Source: a virus. Taken from it: a stretch of 45,776 bases of DNA. Shown piece after piece: positions 31,878 through 39,245 of this stretch. The stretch spans positions 1 through 45,776 of IMG/VR virus record IMGVR_UViG_3300031379_000005. The stretch is one strand, 5' to 3'. Below the pieces are notes generated by a model that had not been told where the DNA came from, searched no databases, and worked only from the letters and a program-made list of their open reading frames with translations. The position numbers and the translations under genes are program-made. Position 1 is the first letter of the stretch, and each line of letters opens with the position of its first letter.

Positions 31878-32636
31878 ATGGAAGCTGAGAACCTAGCCCA
31901 GGTTTTCTCCAGAAAGCTTCAACTTCCAAAACATATCGTAAGTGGTGGTGTCCTTGTTGAGAACACAAAAGCAGTCCTCTATGGAAATTTCAAATCAGGT
32001 AAGAGTACACTCCTGCAATATCTAGGACTGTGTATTGCAGGAGGCTTGCCACTCTTCAACTCGGAGAGGTTCAGTACAGCGAAGAGTAAGGTACTATATA
32101 TACAGATGGAGATGCCATATTTAACCTTCGTACATAGATTAAGAGGCTCTTCACTATCTTCCCTCTCACAAGTTCAAGAGAATTTCTACACTATTACTAG
32201 GTTTTGGTTGAAGTTAGATAGAGATGAGGGCATGAAGAAATTAGCAGGGTGGTTAGAAGAGTTAAGACCTAACGTGGTTATCATCGACCCTGCTTACAAG
32301 TGTCTTTCTGGTTCAGAGAACAGCGTTGAAGATTTGAACCTGCTCTTTGATAGGATGGATATACTTATGGAAGAATTAAAGTTCAGTCTCATATTATCCT
32401 TTCAAGGAAGAAAGACACAAACATTACCTACAGGAGAATCAAGAGACTTTGGGGATGAAGAGATGAGAGGTTCAACTGCTATAGGTGGATGGGCAGATAG
32501 TATATTAGGATTAAGGAGAATGGAAGGGACTAAGAGGAGATTATCATTCACATTGAGGCATGGAGAGGGAGAGAACTTTAGCTTCTCTGAGGTTATAGAC
32601 TATAATATACCAAAGGGAGTATATTCTTTATCTTAG
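31878..32636 (+). CDS. RepA-like hexameric replicative helicase (RecA fold)
   Basis: 252 residues. Walker A G-N-F-K-S-G-K-S-T (36-44) and Walker B N-V-V-I-I-D-P (about 132-138) are intact. Further motifs I-Q-M-E-M near 77 and L-S-F-Q-G-R near 174 fit RepA/AAA_25-type hexameric helicases. It probably unwinds DNA at the fork with the family A polymerase at 41738. Translation probably starts on a leaderless mRNA from its own promoter. Confidence 0.8.
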   Translation: MEAENLAQVFSRKLQLPKHIVSGGVLVENTKAVLYGNFKSGKSTLLQYLGLCIAGGLPLFNSERFSTAKSKVLYIQMEMPYLTFVHRLRGSSLSSLSQVQENFYTITRFWLKLDRDEGMKKLAGWLEELRPNVVIIDPAYKCLSGSENSVEDLNLLFDRMDILMEELKFSLILSFQGRKTQTLPTGESRDFGDEEMRGSTAIGGWADSILGLRRMEGTKRRLSFTLRHGEGENFSFSEVIDYNIPKGVYSLS

Positions 32637-32637
32637 T

Positions 32638-32694
32638 TTCGCACTTTAAGTTATATATAGTACATAGTACTTATACAACATAGACTGCGTAAAT
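32638..32694 (-). repeat. 57-base element, copy B (inverted relative to copy A)
   Basis: Read on the minus strand, 32694-32677 and 32647-32638 match the 18- and 10-base ends of copy A exactly, again with 29 bases between. The central dyad here is AGTAC-ATA-GTACT (32659-32671). It falls between the helicase stop and the ribosome site of the gene at 32708. Confidence 0.8.
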
Positions 32695-32707
32695 AAAAGG
32701 AGGTAAG

Positions 32708-32962
32708 ATGGAAGAATCAACACACAAGGTAGAGGTAAATATCAAACGTCATTCCCCTAGAGCAATAATACTGCGTGTAGAGATAGCTGCTGGTGAGATT
32801 GATGGAGAGAAATTTGATGTATCCTATGGAACTAATGGTTCACCTGTATGGTACTTCTCTACAGAGGGAAGGTACTATTCTATAGATATTAAGGAATTGA
32901 CTGGGAAGGTTATTGAAGTAAAGCAGAAAGTAAACAAGGAAGGAGGTATGAGTGACAAGTAA
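32708..32962 (+). CDS. Small beta-rich protein
   Basis: 84 residues, ATG 32708 after AAAGGAGG. Strands rich in Val/Ile/Tyr (AIILRVEIAAGEIDGEKFDV). First gene after copy B of the 57-base element. Function unknown. Confidence 0.5.
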   Translation: MEESTHKVEVNIKRHSPRAIILRVEIAAGEIDGEKFDVSYGTNGSPVWYFSTEGRYYSIDIKELTGKVIEVKQKVNKEGGMSDK

Positions 32963-33128
32963 GGAAATAGTCGAGATTAAAACCCTGTGTCTACAGTTAG
33001 CTATTGAAACATATAGTTACACTATTCGTGGTGCTGAGGTATTCAATGCAGAGACAGGAAAGGTAGTTGTAGATGTAGCTAAGGTATTTGAGAATTACTT
33101 CGGTATCGCTACAGCAGAAGATAAATAA
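32952..33128 (+). CDS. Small hypothetical protein
   Basis: 58 residues from GTG 32952, overlapping the previous gene by 11 bases behind AGGAGG. Helix, then short strands (EVFNAETGKVVVDVAKVFEN). No family. Confidence 0.45.
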   Translation: MTSKEIVEIKTLCLQLAIETYSYTIRGAEVFNAETGKVVVDVAKVFENYFGIATAEDK

Positions 33129-33147
33129 GAAGGAGGTTATATAAGTT

Positions 33148-33768
33148 ATGTTACAATCTAAACGGGAACAGCTAGTAAGCTACTATACTCCACTCAAGAA
33201 GTTCACTGGACACTTTGATGAGTACACTGTAGTAGCTAGGAAGGGGAAGTTTGCTAAGGAAGGACAGCAGGATGTCAATCTAAAGTACTCTAATCTATCA
33301 GACCTAGTATCTGATAGCCCTTACGAGTACAAGACTACGGTCATAGCTCTCAAGTTCAGTGATGCCTTAGCGTCTGGTTATGTTGTCTTTGAAAACAGTA
33401 TAGCTAAACTATTAGGCAAACCAGAGGGTAGTGTAGGCATTGACAACATAGTGGGTATGGACGTAACAATGGAACGTGAGGACAACTATGTATTCTTTAC
33501 TGATGACAATGGGAAGGAGAGTAAGGGGACTGTATGGAGAGTTACCAGTGGAACAGGTAAAGCTAGTGCAACAACTCCTTTAGCGAAAGCAGTAGAGCTA
33601 TTGGAAGGAAAGAGTAAAACTGAGTTCCCTGCGATAGCTATTGCTGATGACGTAATCAAGACAGATGCTACTTTGTGTAATTCCATCATTGAAGGTACAT
33701 TCTTTGATACTAAGGAAGTAACAGAGATGTATAATGAGGTAGATGGGAAGTACACGAAGAAAGCTTAG
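33148..33768 (+). CDS. Beta-rich protein of the replication block, single-strand-binding candidate
   Basis: 206 residues, ATG 33148 after AAGGAGG. Alternating strands with basic and aromatic residues (DEYTVVARKGKFAKEG, NYVFFTDDNGKESKGTVWRV) could form an OB-like barrel. The C-terminus is not the acidic tip of classical SSB. Located between helicase and nuclease genes, a single-strand-binding role is possible but speculative. Confidence 0.4.
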   Translation: MLQSKREQLVSYYTPLKKFTGHFDEYTVVARKGKFAKEGQQDVNLKYSNLSDLVSDSPYEYKTTVIALKFSDALASGYVVFENSIAKLLGKPEGSVGIDNIVGMDVTMEREDNYVFFTDDNGKESKGTVWRVTSGTGKASATTPLAKAVELLEGKSKTEFPAIAIADDVIKTDATLCNSIIEGTFFDTKEVTEMYNEVDGKYTKKA

Positions 33769-33779
33769 TGGAGATATAG

Positions 33780-34049
33780 ATGGATACACAAGTAAAAGAA
33801 AAACCACAACTAACCTTAGTAGTTACTGTCAAAGAACTTTGTAAGGTTGTTGAAACCCTCTACCAGGAGTTTCGTAGCCTATTTGGAAGCATTCCCTTCA
33901 CAGACATTGCAGAGCAAACAGAAGGAACTCCCCTAGACCATGCAATAAAGGAAATTGAGGGTGTTAATACTTCTTTATGGAGCTTCCATGATGCCCTTCG
34001 AAAGGAAATCTATCATAAAATACTACCACAAGAACCAAAGAAAGCTTAA
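33780..34049 (+). CDS. Small helical protein before the large RNA
   Basis: 89 residues, ATG 33780 behind GGAGA. Helical (VKELCKVVETLYQEFRSLFG). Last gene before the structured RNA at 34067-34455. Function unknown. Confidence 0.45.
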   Translation: MDTQVKEKPQLTLVVTVKELCKVVETLYQEFRSLFGSIPFTDIAEQTEGTPLDHAIKEIEGVNTSLWSFHDALRKEIYHKILPQEPKKA

Positions 34050-34066
34050 CAACTAAATACATATAA

Positions 34067-34455
34067 GCTGGCTACCTGAAAGGGCTGAACTGATAGGGTC
34101 AACTTAGTAGTAGAGTGATTGAGAAACGAGGCTACTAGCCAGCAAGACTACCTATTGTAGGTAAATCCTACTAGGGAGAGTTGATGGGTAATGGAGTCCC
34201 CATACTGAAAGTAGAGAGAGTAGGTAGGCATATTGAAAACAAGGCTAGTAGGTATGGGTGGTGTAGGTGTTGGAGAAGTCAACTAATTGGTAGTCAGGGA
34301 AGGTGATGGTACAACTAGGGTGTCACCAAATACTTAGTGTTCGGAGAGGTTGCACTGAGAAAAGATGGTCAGGAAGTTCTAAGGGTAGAACAGTGCTGTA
34401 TCCCTTAGAGATACTGACCCCTGTTAAGGGTGGGACTGAGTAGATTACGGTCTAC
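34067..34455 (+). ncRNA. Large folded non-coding RNA
   Basis: The 446-base stretch 34050-34495 has no gene but many well-formed stems: 34067-34074/34136-34143 (GCTGGCTA with TAGCCAGC); 34149-34154/34158-34163; 34167-34174/34245-34252 (CCTACTAG with CTAGTAGG); 34302-34306/34323-34327; 34333-34339/34353-34359; 34367-34372/34414-34419 enclosing 34378-34385/34402-34409; 34440-34444/34451-34455. A sequence like TGAGAAACGAGGCTA recurs three times (about 34119, 34233, 34356). AGTTGA at 34179 could form pseudoknots with either of two TCAACT copies. No RNA class I know fits. Size and setting recall ornate phage RNAs such as GOLLD and ROOL. Confidence 0.7.
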
Positions 34456-34495
34456 TTGGATAGGGTGGGATTTAGCAGGTTAAAGGAGATAAGAC

Positions 34496-34771
34496 ATGAG
34501 AAGTTATCCTGAAGAAGAACAAGAACACGCAGAAGAATTGGAAAGGCAGATGATAGAAGAGGAACAAGAATGGAGAGAGAACCTTTCAGCACAAGCGATA
34601 GCTGAAGCAGATACAGATACTAGGTATCCTATCTGTCCTATGAATATGTTCTTTGAAGGGGATGATATAGACTTAGATAAGTGTGATTATGACTTAGAGC
34701 TTAGAAGGTGTTCTATGAAATGTATTGAGGATAAACCAAAATTAAAGAGGTTATTTGCTAATGAAGATTGA
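34496..34771 (+). CDS. Small acidic Cys-containing protein
   Basis: 91 residues, ATG 34496 after AAAGGAG, directly downstream of the folded RNA. The N-terminal half is very acidic and coiled (EEEQEHAEELERQMIEEEQE). The second half has four cysteines (YPICPM, DKCDY, RRCSMKC) that could bind metal or iron-sulphur. It overlaps the Cas4-like nuclease gene by 11 bases, which suggests joint function. Confidence 0.5.
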   Translation: MRSYPEEEQEHAEELERQMIEEEQEWRENLSAQAIAEADTDTRYPICPMNMFFEGDDIDLDKCDYDLELRRCSMKCIEDKPKLKRLFANED

Positions 34772-35393
34772 GTTTAAGTTCCCTGACGAAGCTAACATCC
34801 TCTTGGATGAGATAAAAGAACGTTATAAGATAGCACATACACGTCCAAACCTTCATGCTACAGATGCTATCTACTGCAAACGTAAAGCTTATTGGGATAA
34901 GATAGACCCTCTACCACCAACTCCAAGAGAGTTACTATACTTCATCCAGGGATTAGGGCTACAACAGGCTATGTTGGGGGATAAGGATGCTCCCACTGGG
35001 CAGGTAGTTACCTCTAAGTTTACTCTCTTCTATTCTCCTGATAGAGTAATCAATGGACAGGTAGTAGAGTTAAAGACGGGTAGAACAGGAAGGAAGAAGT
35101 TAGAGGAAGGACTTATCCCCGAAGGATGGATTAAGCAGATAATGTTTTATTGTTATGCTATGGGGAAGAACCAAGCTCTATTGGTAGACTTCACAATAAT
35201 CAGTCCTGATATAATTCCCATTGTATTAACATTTACAGTTGAAGAGTTAGAAGCTAATGCTAAGTGGGTATTAGATAGAGCTAATAGTCTACATCAATCC
35301 CTAACCAACAAGGAAGTTCCCCCCAAAGAAGAGAGTTGGCAGTGTAAGAATTGTAGATATCAGTTAAGGTGTAGGATAGAGAATAGTGGATAA
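34761..35393 (+). CDS. Cas4-like PD-(D/E)XK nuclease with iron-sulphur cysteines
   Basis: 210 residues from ATG 34761, 10 bases behind AGAGG. A TTG at 34755 is less likely. Cys39 in A-I-Y-C-K-R-K-A-Y-W and a C-terminal trio Cys195, Cys198 and Cys204 make the four-cysteine cluster of Cas4/AddB-type nucleases. The catalytic core E-L-K-T-G (Glu103, Lys105) is followed by Q-I-x-F-Y-C-Y-A-M-G. It probably resects DNA ends during recombination or degrades host DNA. No CRISPR array accompanies it. Confidence 0.85.
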   Translation: MKIEFKFPDEANILLDEIKERYKIAHTRPNLHATDAIYCKRKAYWDKIDPLPPTPRELLYFIQGLGLQQAMLGDKDAPTGQVVTSKFTLFYSPDRVINGQVVELKTGRTGRKKLEEGLIPEGWIKQIMFYCYAMGKNQALLVDFTIISPDIIPIVLTFTVEELEANAKWVLDRANSLHQSLTNKEVPPKEESWQCKNCRYQLRCRIENSG

Positions 35394-35658
35394 GGAAAAG
35401 TTAAGGAACTGGTTATACCTCATTGGTACTCTTATCTGTCAAGTAGGAGGAGTAGCACAAATAGTTAAGATACATCAGACTCAGAGTGTGGATGACTTCT
35501 CCTTCTTTTGGTTATTAGCTCTTGTAATGACAGCTATAATGACCCTACCCAGAGCACTGAGTTCCCCCTTTTGGGTATGGAAAGTATCCAGAGGATTACA
35601 CATGATAGTTACAACTATACTATTCATATCATATATTATGTATCATATAGGAGGTTGA
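35386..35658 (+). CDS. SemiSWEET-like PQ-loop membrane protein
   Basis: 90 residues, GTG 35386, three hydrophobic segments (about 8-26, 42-61 and 69-87). The first ends in V-A-Q-I-V-K-I-H-Q-T-Q-S-V-D-D-F-S, the pattern of SemiSWEET/PQ-loop proteins with Ala in place of the Pro. The second contains A-L-V-M-T-A-I-M-T-L-P. SemiSWEETs dimerise to make a sugar channel. Its presence in an early phage operon is unusual. Transport itself is not shown. Confidence 0.65.
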   Translation: MDKEKLRNWLYLIGTLICQVGGVAQIVKIHQTQSVDDFSFFWLLALVMTAIMTLPRALSSPFWVWKVSRGLHMIVTTILFISYIMYHIGG

Positions 35659-35660
35659 GT

Positions 35661-35879
35661 ATGATAGCAATTACAGTTAAAACATTATCAGGTAACAGTG
35701 AGAAGGGAAGAATACTATTCAAGCAAGTGGATGAGTCTGCTTCATCCACTCCTGTTATCACTATAGAGATTGATGATAAGAGAGTATCAGTAGGTGCTGT
35801 AGACCTAGTTAGAGTAGTAGCAGCACTAACGGGGATTAAAGTAGAGGTATGTAGCTTCTCAGCAAGGAGGAAGGTATGA
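35661..35879 (+). CDS. Small hypothetical protein
   Basis: 72 residues from ATG 35661 with AGGAGG upstream, preferred over an earlier in-frame start inside the membrane gene. Beta pattern with basic end (SARRKV). It overlaps the next gene by 4 bases. Unknown function. Confidence 0.5.
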   Translation: MIAITVKTLSGNSEKGRILFKQVDESASSTPVITIEIDDKRVSVGAVDLVRVVAALTGIKVEVCSFSARRKV

Positions 35880-36265
35880 AAGTAGATAAGAAGGTTGTAC
35901 AAGAACTTATTACTAATCTTGAAGTGGGAGAGAAGGACTTCTTAAAGAATTACCACAGCATAATAGCTAGGATGGAAGAAGCTACCACTGTAGAAGGGTT
36001 GATGAGCCTTAAACAAGAGATGCTTTATACCTGGGTGGAATACTTTCCTTCTGGAGGAGACAAGTGCTATTTCTGCGTACAAAGAAAGGGGGCTGAGTGT
36101 AATAAATGTCCTTATGCAGCAATTCATGGTATCTGTGGATTAGGAATAAATGATTGGGGTAAGTTGGCAGAAGCTATAGAGGAATTAGATGTCGCTATAC
36201 AGGGCTATTATCAAGATGATATATACCACTCAGTTAAAACTGATATTGAAGTTAAGGAGGCATAA
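35876..36265 (+). CDS. Cys-rich probable zinc or iron-sulphur protein
   Basis: 129 residues. Helical N-terminus, then C-Y-F-C, C-N-K-C-P-Y and G-I-C-G clustered within about 30 residues (near 63-91), a likely metal-binding centre, and an acidic C-terminus. It is coupled to the protease gene by a TAATG. It resembles small phage proteins of unknown function. Confidence 0.55.
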   Translation: MKVDKKVVQELITNLEVGEKDFLKNYHSIIARMEEATTVEGLMSLKQEMLYTWVEYFPSGGDKCYFCVQRKGAECNKCPYAAIHGICGLGINDWGKLAEAIEELDVAIQGYYQDDIYHSVKTDIEVKEA

Positions 36266-37110
36266 TGGACACAAAACAATTACACGAATCAATTTTATAC
36301 CCTGTGGTAAGGGTAAGAACAGAGAAGGCTGGTGGTTCAGGTACTATCATATACTCTGAACCTAACCCAAAGAACAAAGAGGAGTATCAAACTTTCGTAA
36401 TGACCTGTGCTCATGTGGTAGAGGATGCCATAACAGTCAAGAAAGAGTGGGATAGTTATCTGAGGAAGAACATAGAGAAGGAGTTTAAGAAACTTGTACA
36501 GGTAGAAATCTTTGATTATGTCTTTATGAGCACAGTGAACAGTTCCAATGCTTATAAGGCAGAGATTGTAGCCTATGACAAAGCACAGGATATAGCTATA
36601 CTTAAACTTCAGAGTCCTAAGCAATGTTCTTATATAGCTAAGATTATCCCCAAAGAAGAGATAAAGGATGTAAAGCTATTCACTCCAGCTTATGCCTCTG
36701 GATGTAGCTTAGGACATGAACCTTTTGCTAACCTGGGACAGATAACATACTTAACTGAAGAGATAGATAATAAGTTATATTGGATGACTAACTGTAGCTC
36801 TATCTTCGGTAACAGTGGTGGTGCTATCTTCTTAGCTGAGTCTGGGCATCAGGTAGGTATAACTGCTAGAATCACAGGGTTACAACTAGGCTTTGGTCAA
36901 GACATTATCACCTGGATGGGATTCTCTGTAGCTCCTCAGAGGATATATGAGTTCTTTGAAGAGCAAGACCTAAGATTCCTCTTCGATGATAAGGACACCT
37001 ATGAGAAGTCTATGAAAAGACGTGAGAAGAAACAGAAGGAAGCTTTATTGAAGATTGGAGGAGAAGTAGCAGATAATTCTGAATCAAAGGGAGAGGTAGA
37101 GGTAGACTAA
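36265..37110 (+). CDS. Trypsin-like serine protease
   Basis: 281 residues with a readable catalytic triad: His50 in V-M-T-C-A-H-V-V, Asp109 in A-Q-D-I-A-I-L-K-L and Ser184 in F-G-N-S-G-G-A-I-F. This is the chymotrypsin/HtrA fold without a PDZ domain. There is no signal peptide, so it should act inside the cell. The C-terminus is a charged helix rich in Lys/Glu. Such a protease in an early, non-structural gene block is unusual. It may cut a host or defence protein. Confidence 0.85.
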   Translation: MDTKQLHESILYPVVRVRTEKAGGSGTIIYSEPNPKNKEEYQTFVMTCAHVVEDAITVKKEWDSYLRKNIEKEFKKLVQVEIFDYVFMSTVNSSNAYKAEIVAYDKAQDIAILKLQSPKQCSYIAKIIPKEEIKDVKLFTPAYASGCSLGHEPFANLGQITYLTEEIDNKLYWMTNCSSIFGNSGGAIFLAESGHQVGITARITGLQLGFGQDIITWMGFSVAPQRIYEFFEEQDLRFLFDDKDTYEKSMKRREKKQKEALLKIGGEVADNSESKGEVEVD

Positions 37111-37508
37111 TGAAGGGGGAGAGAATAACAGTCTATGTCATATTTAAGTACACTGCCTCTACACGGAAACAGAGGATTAAGAATGTTAAAGAGGCTATGG
37201 ACTTAGCTCTCCCTCTACTGATTCTAGGTTATGCTCCTCTTATTCCTACTCTTACTCATTACATGGATGAATACTATAAGAAAGAGGTTGGATTCGATGT
37301 GAATCATAACTCTTGGCTGGAGATAGACTTAGCTTGGATGAAGTATGCCGATGTAATTCAAGTTGGGGACTGTGAAGGTTCGAAGGGAGCAGCAATAGAG
37401 ATAGCTTTTGCTAAGAAGAATAAAATACCTATAGTGTACTCATTTGAGGAGCTAGGGGAATGGAGGACAGAACATGACGCTAAAGTTAAACTTGAAAAAG
37501 GGAGATAA
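37110..37508 (+). CDS. DUF4406/nucleoside 2-deoxyribosyltransferase-like protein
   Basis: 132 residues in TAATG overlap with the protease gene. A strand with Y-V-I-F-K-Y-T-A-S-T replaces the usual Y-V-A-G-P-Y. Then R-I-K-N-V-K-E-A-x-x-L-A, G-Y-A-P-L-I-P-T-L-T-H-Y, W-L-E-I-D-L-A-W-M and G-A-A-I-E-I-A-F-A-K-K follow in the family order. Such proteins act on nucleosides or bind nucleotide-like ligands. It could serve nucleotide scavenging or counter nucleotide-based defence. Confidence 0.65.
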   Translation: MKGERITVYVIFKYTASTRKQRIKNVKEAMDLALPLLILGYAPLIPTLTHYMDEYYKKEVGFDVNHNSWLEIDLAWMKYADVIQVGDCEGSKGAAIEIAFAKKNKIPIVYSFEELGEWRTEHDAKVKLEKGR

Positions 37509-37695
37509 GGTAAGATTAACCCACGCAGTAAGGACTGTAGCTTATACTATACCAAAGGGGACAGAAGGTACAATCCATTCTGTGGAGAAGGACGGAACTT
37601 ACCTGGTTGAGATTACTCTTAAAGATAACATTAAAGGTCTGAAGATGTGCTCTGAGCAAGATATGAAGAGAACGAATGCGGAAGACAGACTTTAG
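37474..37695 (+). CDS. Small SH3-like/DUF4314-like protein
   Basis: 73 residues from ATG 37474 (GGAGG upstream), overlapping the previous gene by 35 bases. The motif G-D-K-V-R-L-T, the turn P-K-G-T-E-G-T-I and the strand G-T-Y-L-V-E-I suggest a small barrel. Function unknown. Confidence 0.5.
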   Translation: MTLKLNLKKGDKVRLTHAVRTVAYTIPKGTEGTIHSVEKDGTYLVEITLKDNIKGLKMCSEQDMKRTNAEDRL

Positions 37696-37719
37696 ATTAA
37701 GATAAAGGAGGAATATATT

Positions 37720-38415
37720 ATGCTACGACTAGTTTCGGTTGTCGGTAGAAGGAAGACCTGTAAGAGTACCTTTGCTATGAGTGCTCCTAAACCCTTAGTT
37801 TTCTTTGACTTGGAGCTAGGAGCAGATAGAGTAGAGGATAGATACATCCCAGACAAGGACAATATAAAGTATCTTCGTTTGGTAAAGAAACAAAAACTGC
37901 AAGCTAAGGTTCAAGGCTCTGCGGAGGATGCAAAGTACTGGTTAGACTTCCAGAAGGAGTACAATGCTGCTCTTGAAGATGCTACGATTAAATCTATTGC
38001 ACTAGACCCCTTTACTCAGGTATGGCAAGCTGCTATGGCATCATACCTTTTTGACCTGAAGCAGAATGACCCTACCACAACGAGTATATACCCCACAACT
38101 CTTTATGCTACTCCTAATGCTTGGATGAAAGATGTTCTTCTACAGGCTAAGTTACATGACAAGAATCTTATCCTTGTCCACCACACTAAGGAGGGCTATA
38201 AGAAGGGAGAACCCACAGGAGAAGAAGTACCTGATGGATTCAAATACACTGCCGATATGGTAGATGTAGAGTTATGGATGACCAAGAAGGAGGGTAAACC
38301 TATAGCTACTATCACTCTTTGTGGATTATCCTCAGCAGCAGAAGGCTCAGTGAGAGATAACCCTACTTGGGATGATATAGCAAGTTGGATAGATAAGTTG
38401 AGGGCTATGAAATAA
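37720..38415 (+). CDS. Sak4-like RecA-fold ATPase with altered P-loop
   Basis: 231 residues, ATG 37720 after AAGGAGG. The fold order matches phage Sak4 (AAA_24) recombination ATPases: N-terminal P-loop, V-F-F-D-L-E-L-G-A strand, and I-A-L-D-P-F-T-Q-V-W Walker B. The P-loop reads G-R-R-K-T-C-K-S-T (9-17), with Cys14 where Gly is nearly universal. It probably aids single-strand annealing with the nearby exonuclease. The altered loop may lower ATP hydrolysis. Confidence 0.75.
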   Translation: MLRLVSVVGRRKTCKSTFAMSAPKPLVFFDLELGADRVEDRYIPDKDNIKYLRLVKKQKLQAKVQGSAEDAKYWLDFQKEYNAALEDATIKSIALDPFTQVWQAAMASYLFDLKQNDPTTTSIYPTTLYATPNAWMKDVLLQAKLHDKNLILVHHTKEGYKKGEPTGEEVPDGFKYTADMVDVELWMTKKEGKPIATITLCGLSSAAEGSVRDNPTWDDIASWIDKLRAMK

Positions 38416-39119
38416 TGAATAAAGAACAGATACCACAGACAACCAACTACAATGACCTCAAGAAGGAAGAGATATTGTGGTTGTACCAACATAGATGTAA
38501 GGCTCATAACAGGAGGTACTCTGAACATCCCTCCTGCTTCCTTAGAGAGATGCAAGGGCTAACAGAGAGGGACGAGAGAATAGGATTCCTTGACATAGAG
38601 ACTACCAACCTGGATGCAGACTTTGGTTACATCCTCTGCTGGAGTCTTAAAGAGTTGGATGGAGAGTTGATACATAGCTCTGTTACTACCAAGGAGATAA
38701 GGGAATACAAATTTGATGAACGTCTTATGAGGGATTTCCTTCAAGCTATCAAACCATATAACCGTCTGGTAGGGTACTACTCTAAGAACTTCAGGTTTGA
38801 TATACCTTTCTTACGTACCAGAGCATTGAAGTGGAACTTAGAATTCCCTCAGTATAGAGATGTATTCTTCACTGATGCCTTTGACCTTGTAAAGCCTAAG
38901 CTAAAGCTACATAGGAACAGGTTAGAGGTAGCCTGTGACCTATTGAACATACCCTCTAAGGGACATAGACTTAATCCCGAAGTGTGGCAGAGAGCACAGG
39001 CAGGTAGTAAGGAAGCATTGGACTACATACAAACTCACTGTGATGAGGATGTTCTATCCTTGGAAGCAGTGTTCAAGAGACTACAAGGGTTTGTGAAGTT
39101 ATCAAAGGTTAGCTTATAA
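38415..39119 (+). CDS. DnaQ-like 3'-5' exonuclease with N-terminal zinc motif
   Basis: 234 residues in TAATG overlap with the ATPase. Exo I is F-L-D-I-E-T-T-N (Asp60, Glu62). Exo II is the strand with R-F-D-I-P-F-L. Exo III is H-C-D-E-D-V (HxxxD type). Before Exo I, C28-x2-H31 and H38-x2-C41 look like a zinc-binding cluster. It may serve proofreading, since the polymerase at 41738 has lost an exonuclease residue, or recombination. Confidence 0.8.
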   Translation: MNKEQIPQTTNYNDLKKEEILWLYQHRCKAHNRRYSEHPSCFLREMQGLTERDERIGFLDIETTNLDADFGYILCWSLKELDGELIHSSVTTKEIREYKFDERLMRDFLQAIKPYNRLVGYYSKNFRFDIPFLRTRALKWNLEFPQYRDVFFTDAFDLVKPKLKLHRNRLEVACDLLNIPSKGHRLNPEVWQRAQAGSKEALDYIQTHCDEDVLSLEAVFKRLQGFVKLSKVSL

Positions 39120-39145
39120 CATATAATATATAATATATAATGTAT
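39107..39145 (+). promoter_or_regulatory. AT-rich element before tRNA-Tyr, copy of 7655-7700
   Basis: GTTAGCTTATAACATATA, then a long TA-repeat and GTATGGAG, almost the same as the minus-strand element before the gene at 7651. A TATAAT lies at 39136-39141, 4 bases before the mature tRNA start. No clear -35 box. Confidence 0.5.
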
Positions 39146-39232
39146 GGAGTAGCGTCAACGATGGGGAGTTGAACTGGACTGTAAATCCAGTGCGTAGCTG
39201 CTTAGAAGGTTCAAATCCTTCCTACTCCACCA
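39146..39232 (+). tRNA. tRNA-Tyr (anticodon GTA)
   Basis: 87 bases: acceptor stem GGAGTAG with CTACTCC, anticodon stem CTGGA/TCCAG with loop CTGTAAA (anticodon GTA at 39181-39183), a long class II variable arm, T stem GAAGG/CCTTC with loop TTCAAAT, and an encoded ACCA end. The long variable arm fits bacterial tRNA-Tyr. It sits just before the RNA-repair-type nucleotidyltransferase gene. Confidence 0.95.
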
Positions 39233-39245
39233 GTGAGGAGAGTCA

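Noticed and set aside
34761-35393. Cas4-like nuclease as sign of a CRISPR system
   Set aside because: No direct-repeat array or other cas gene is visible. Phages often carry this nuclease for DNA recombination.
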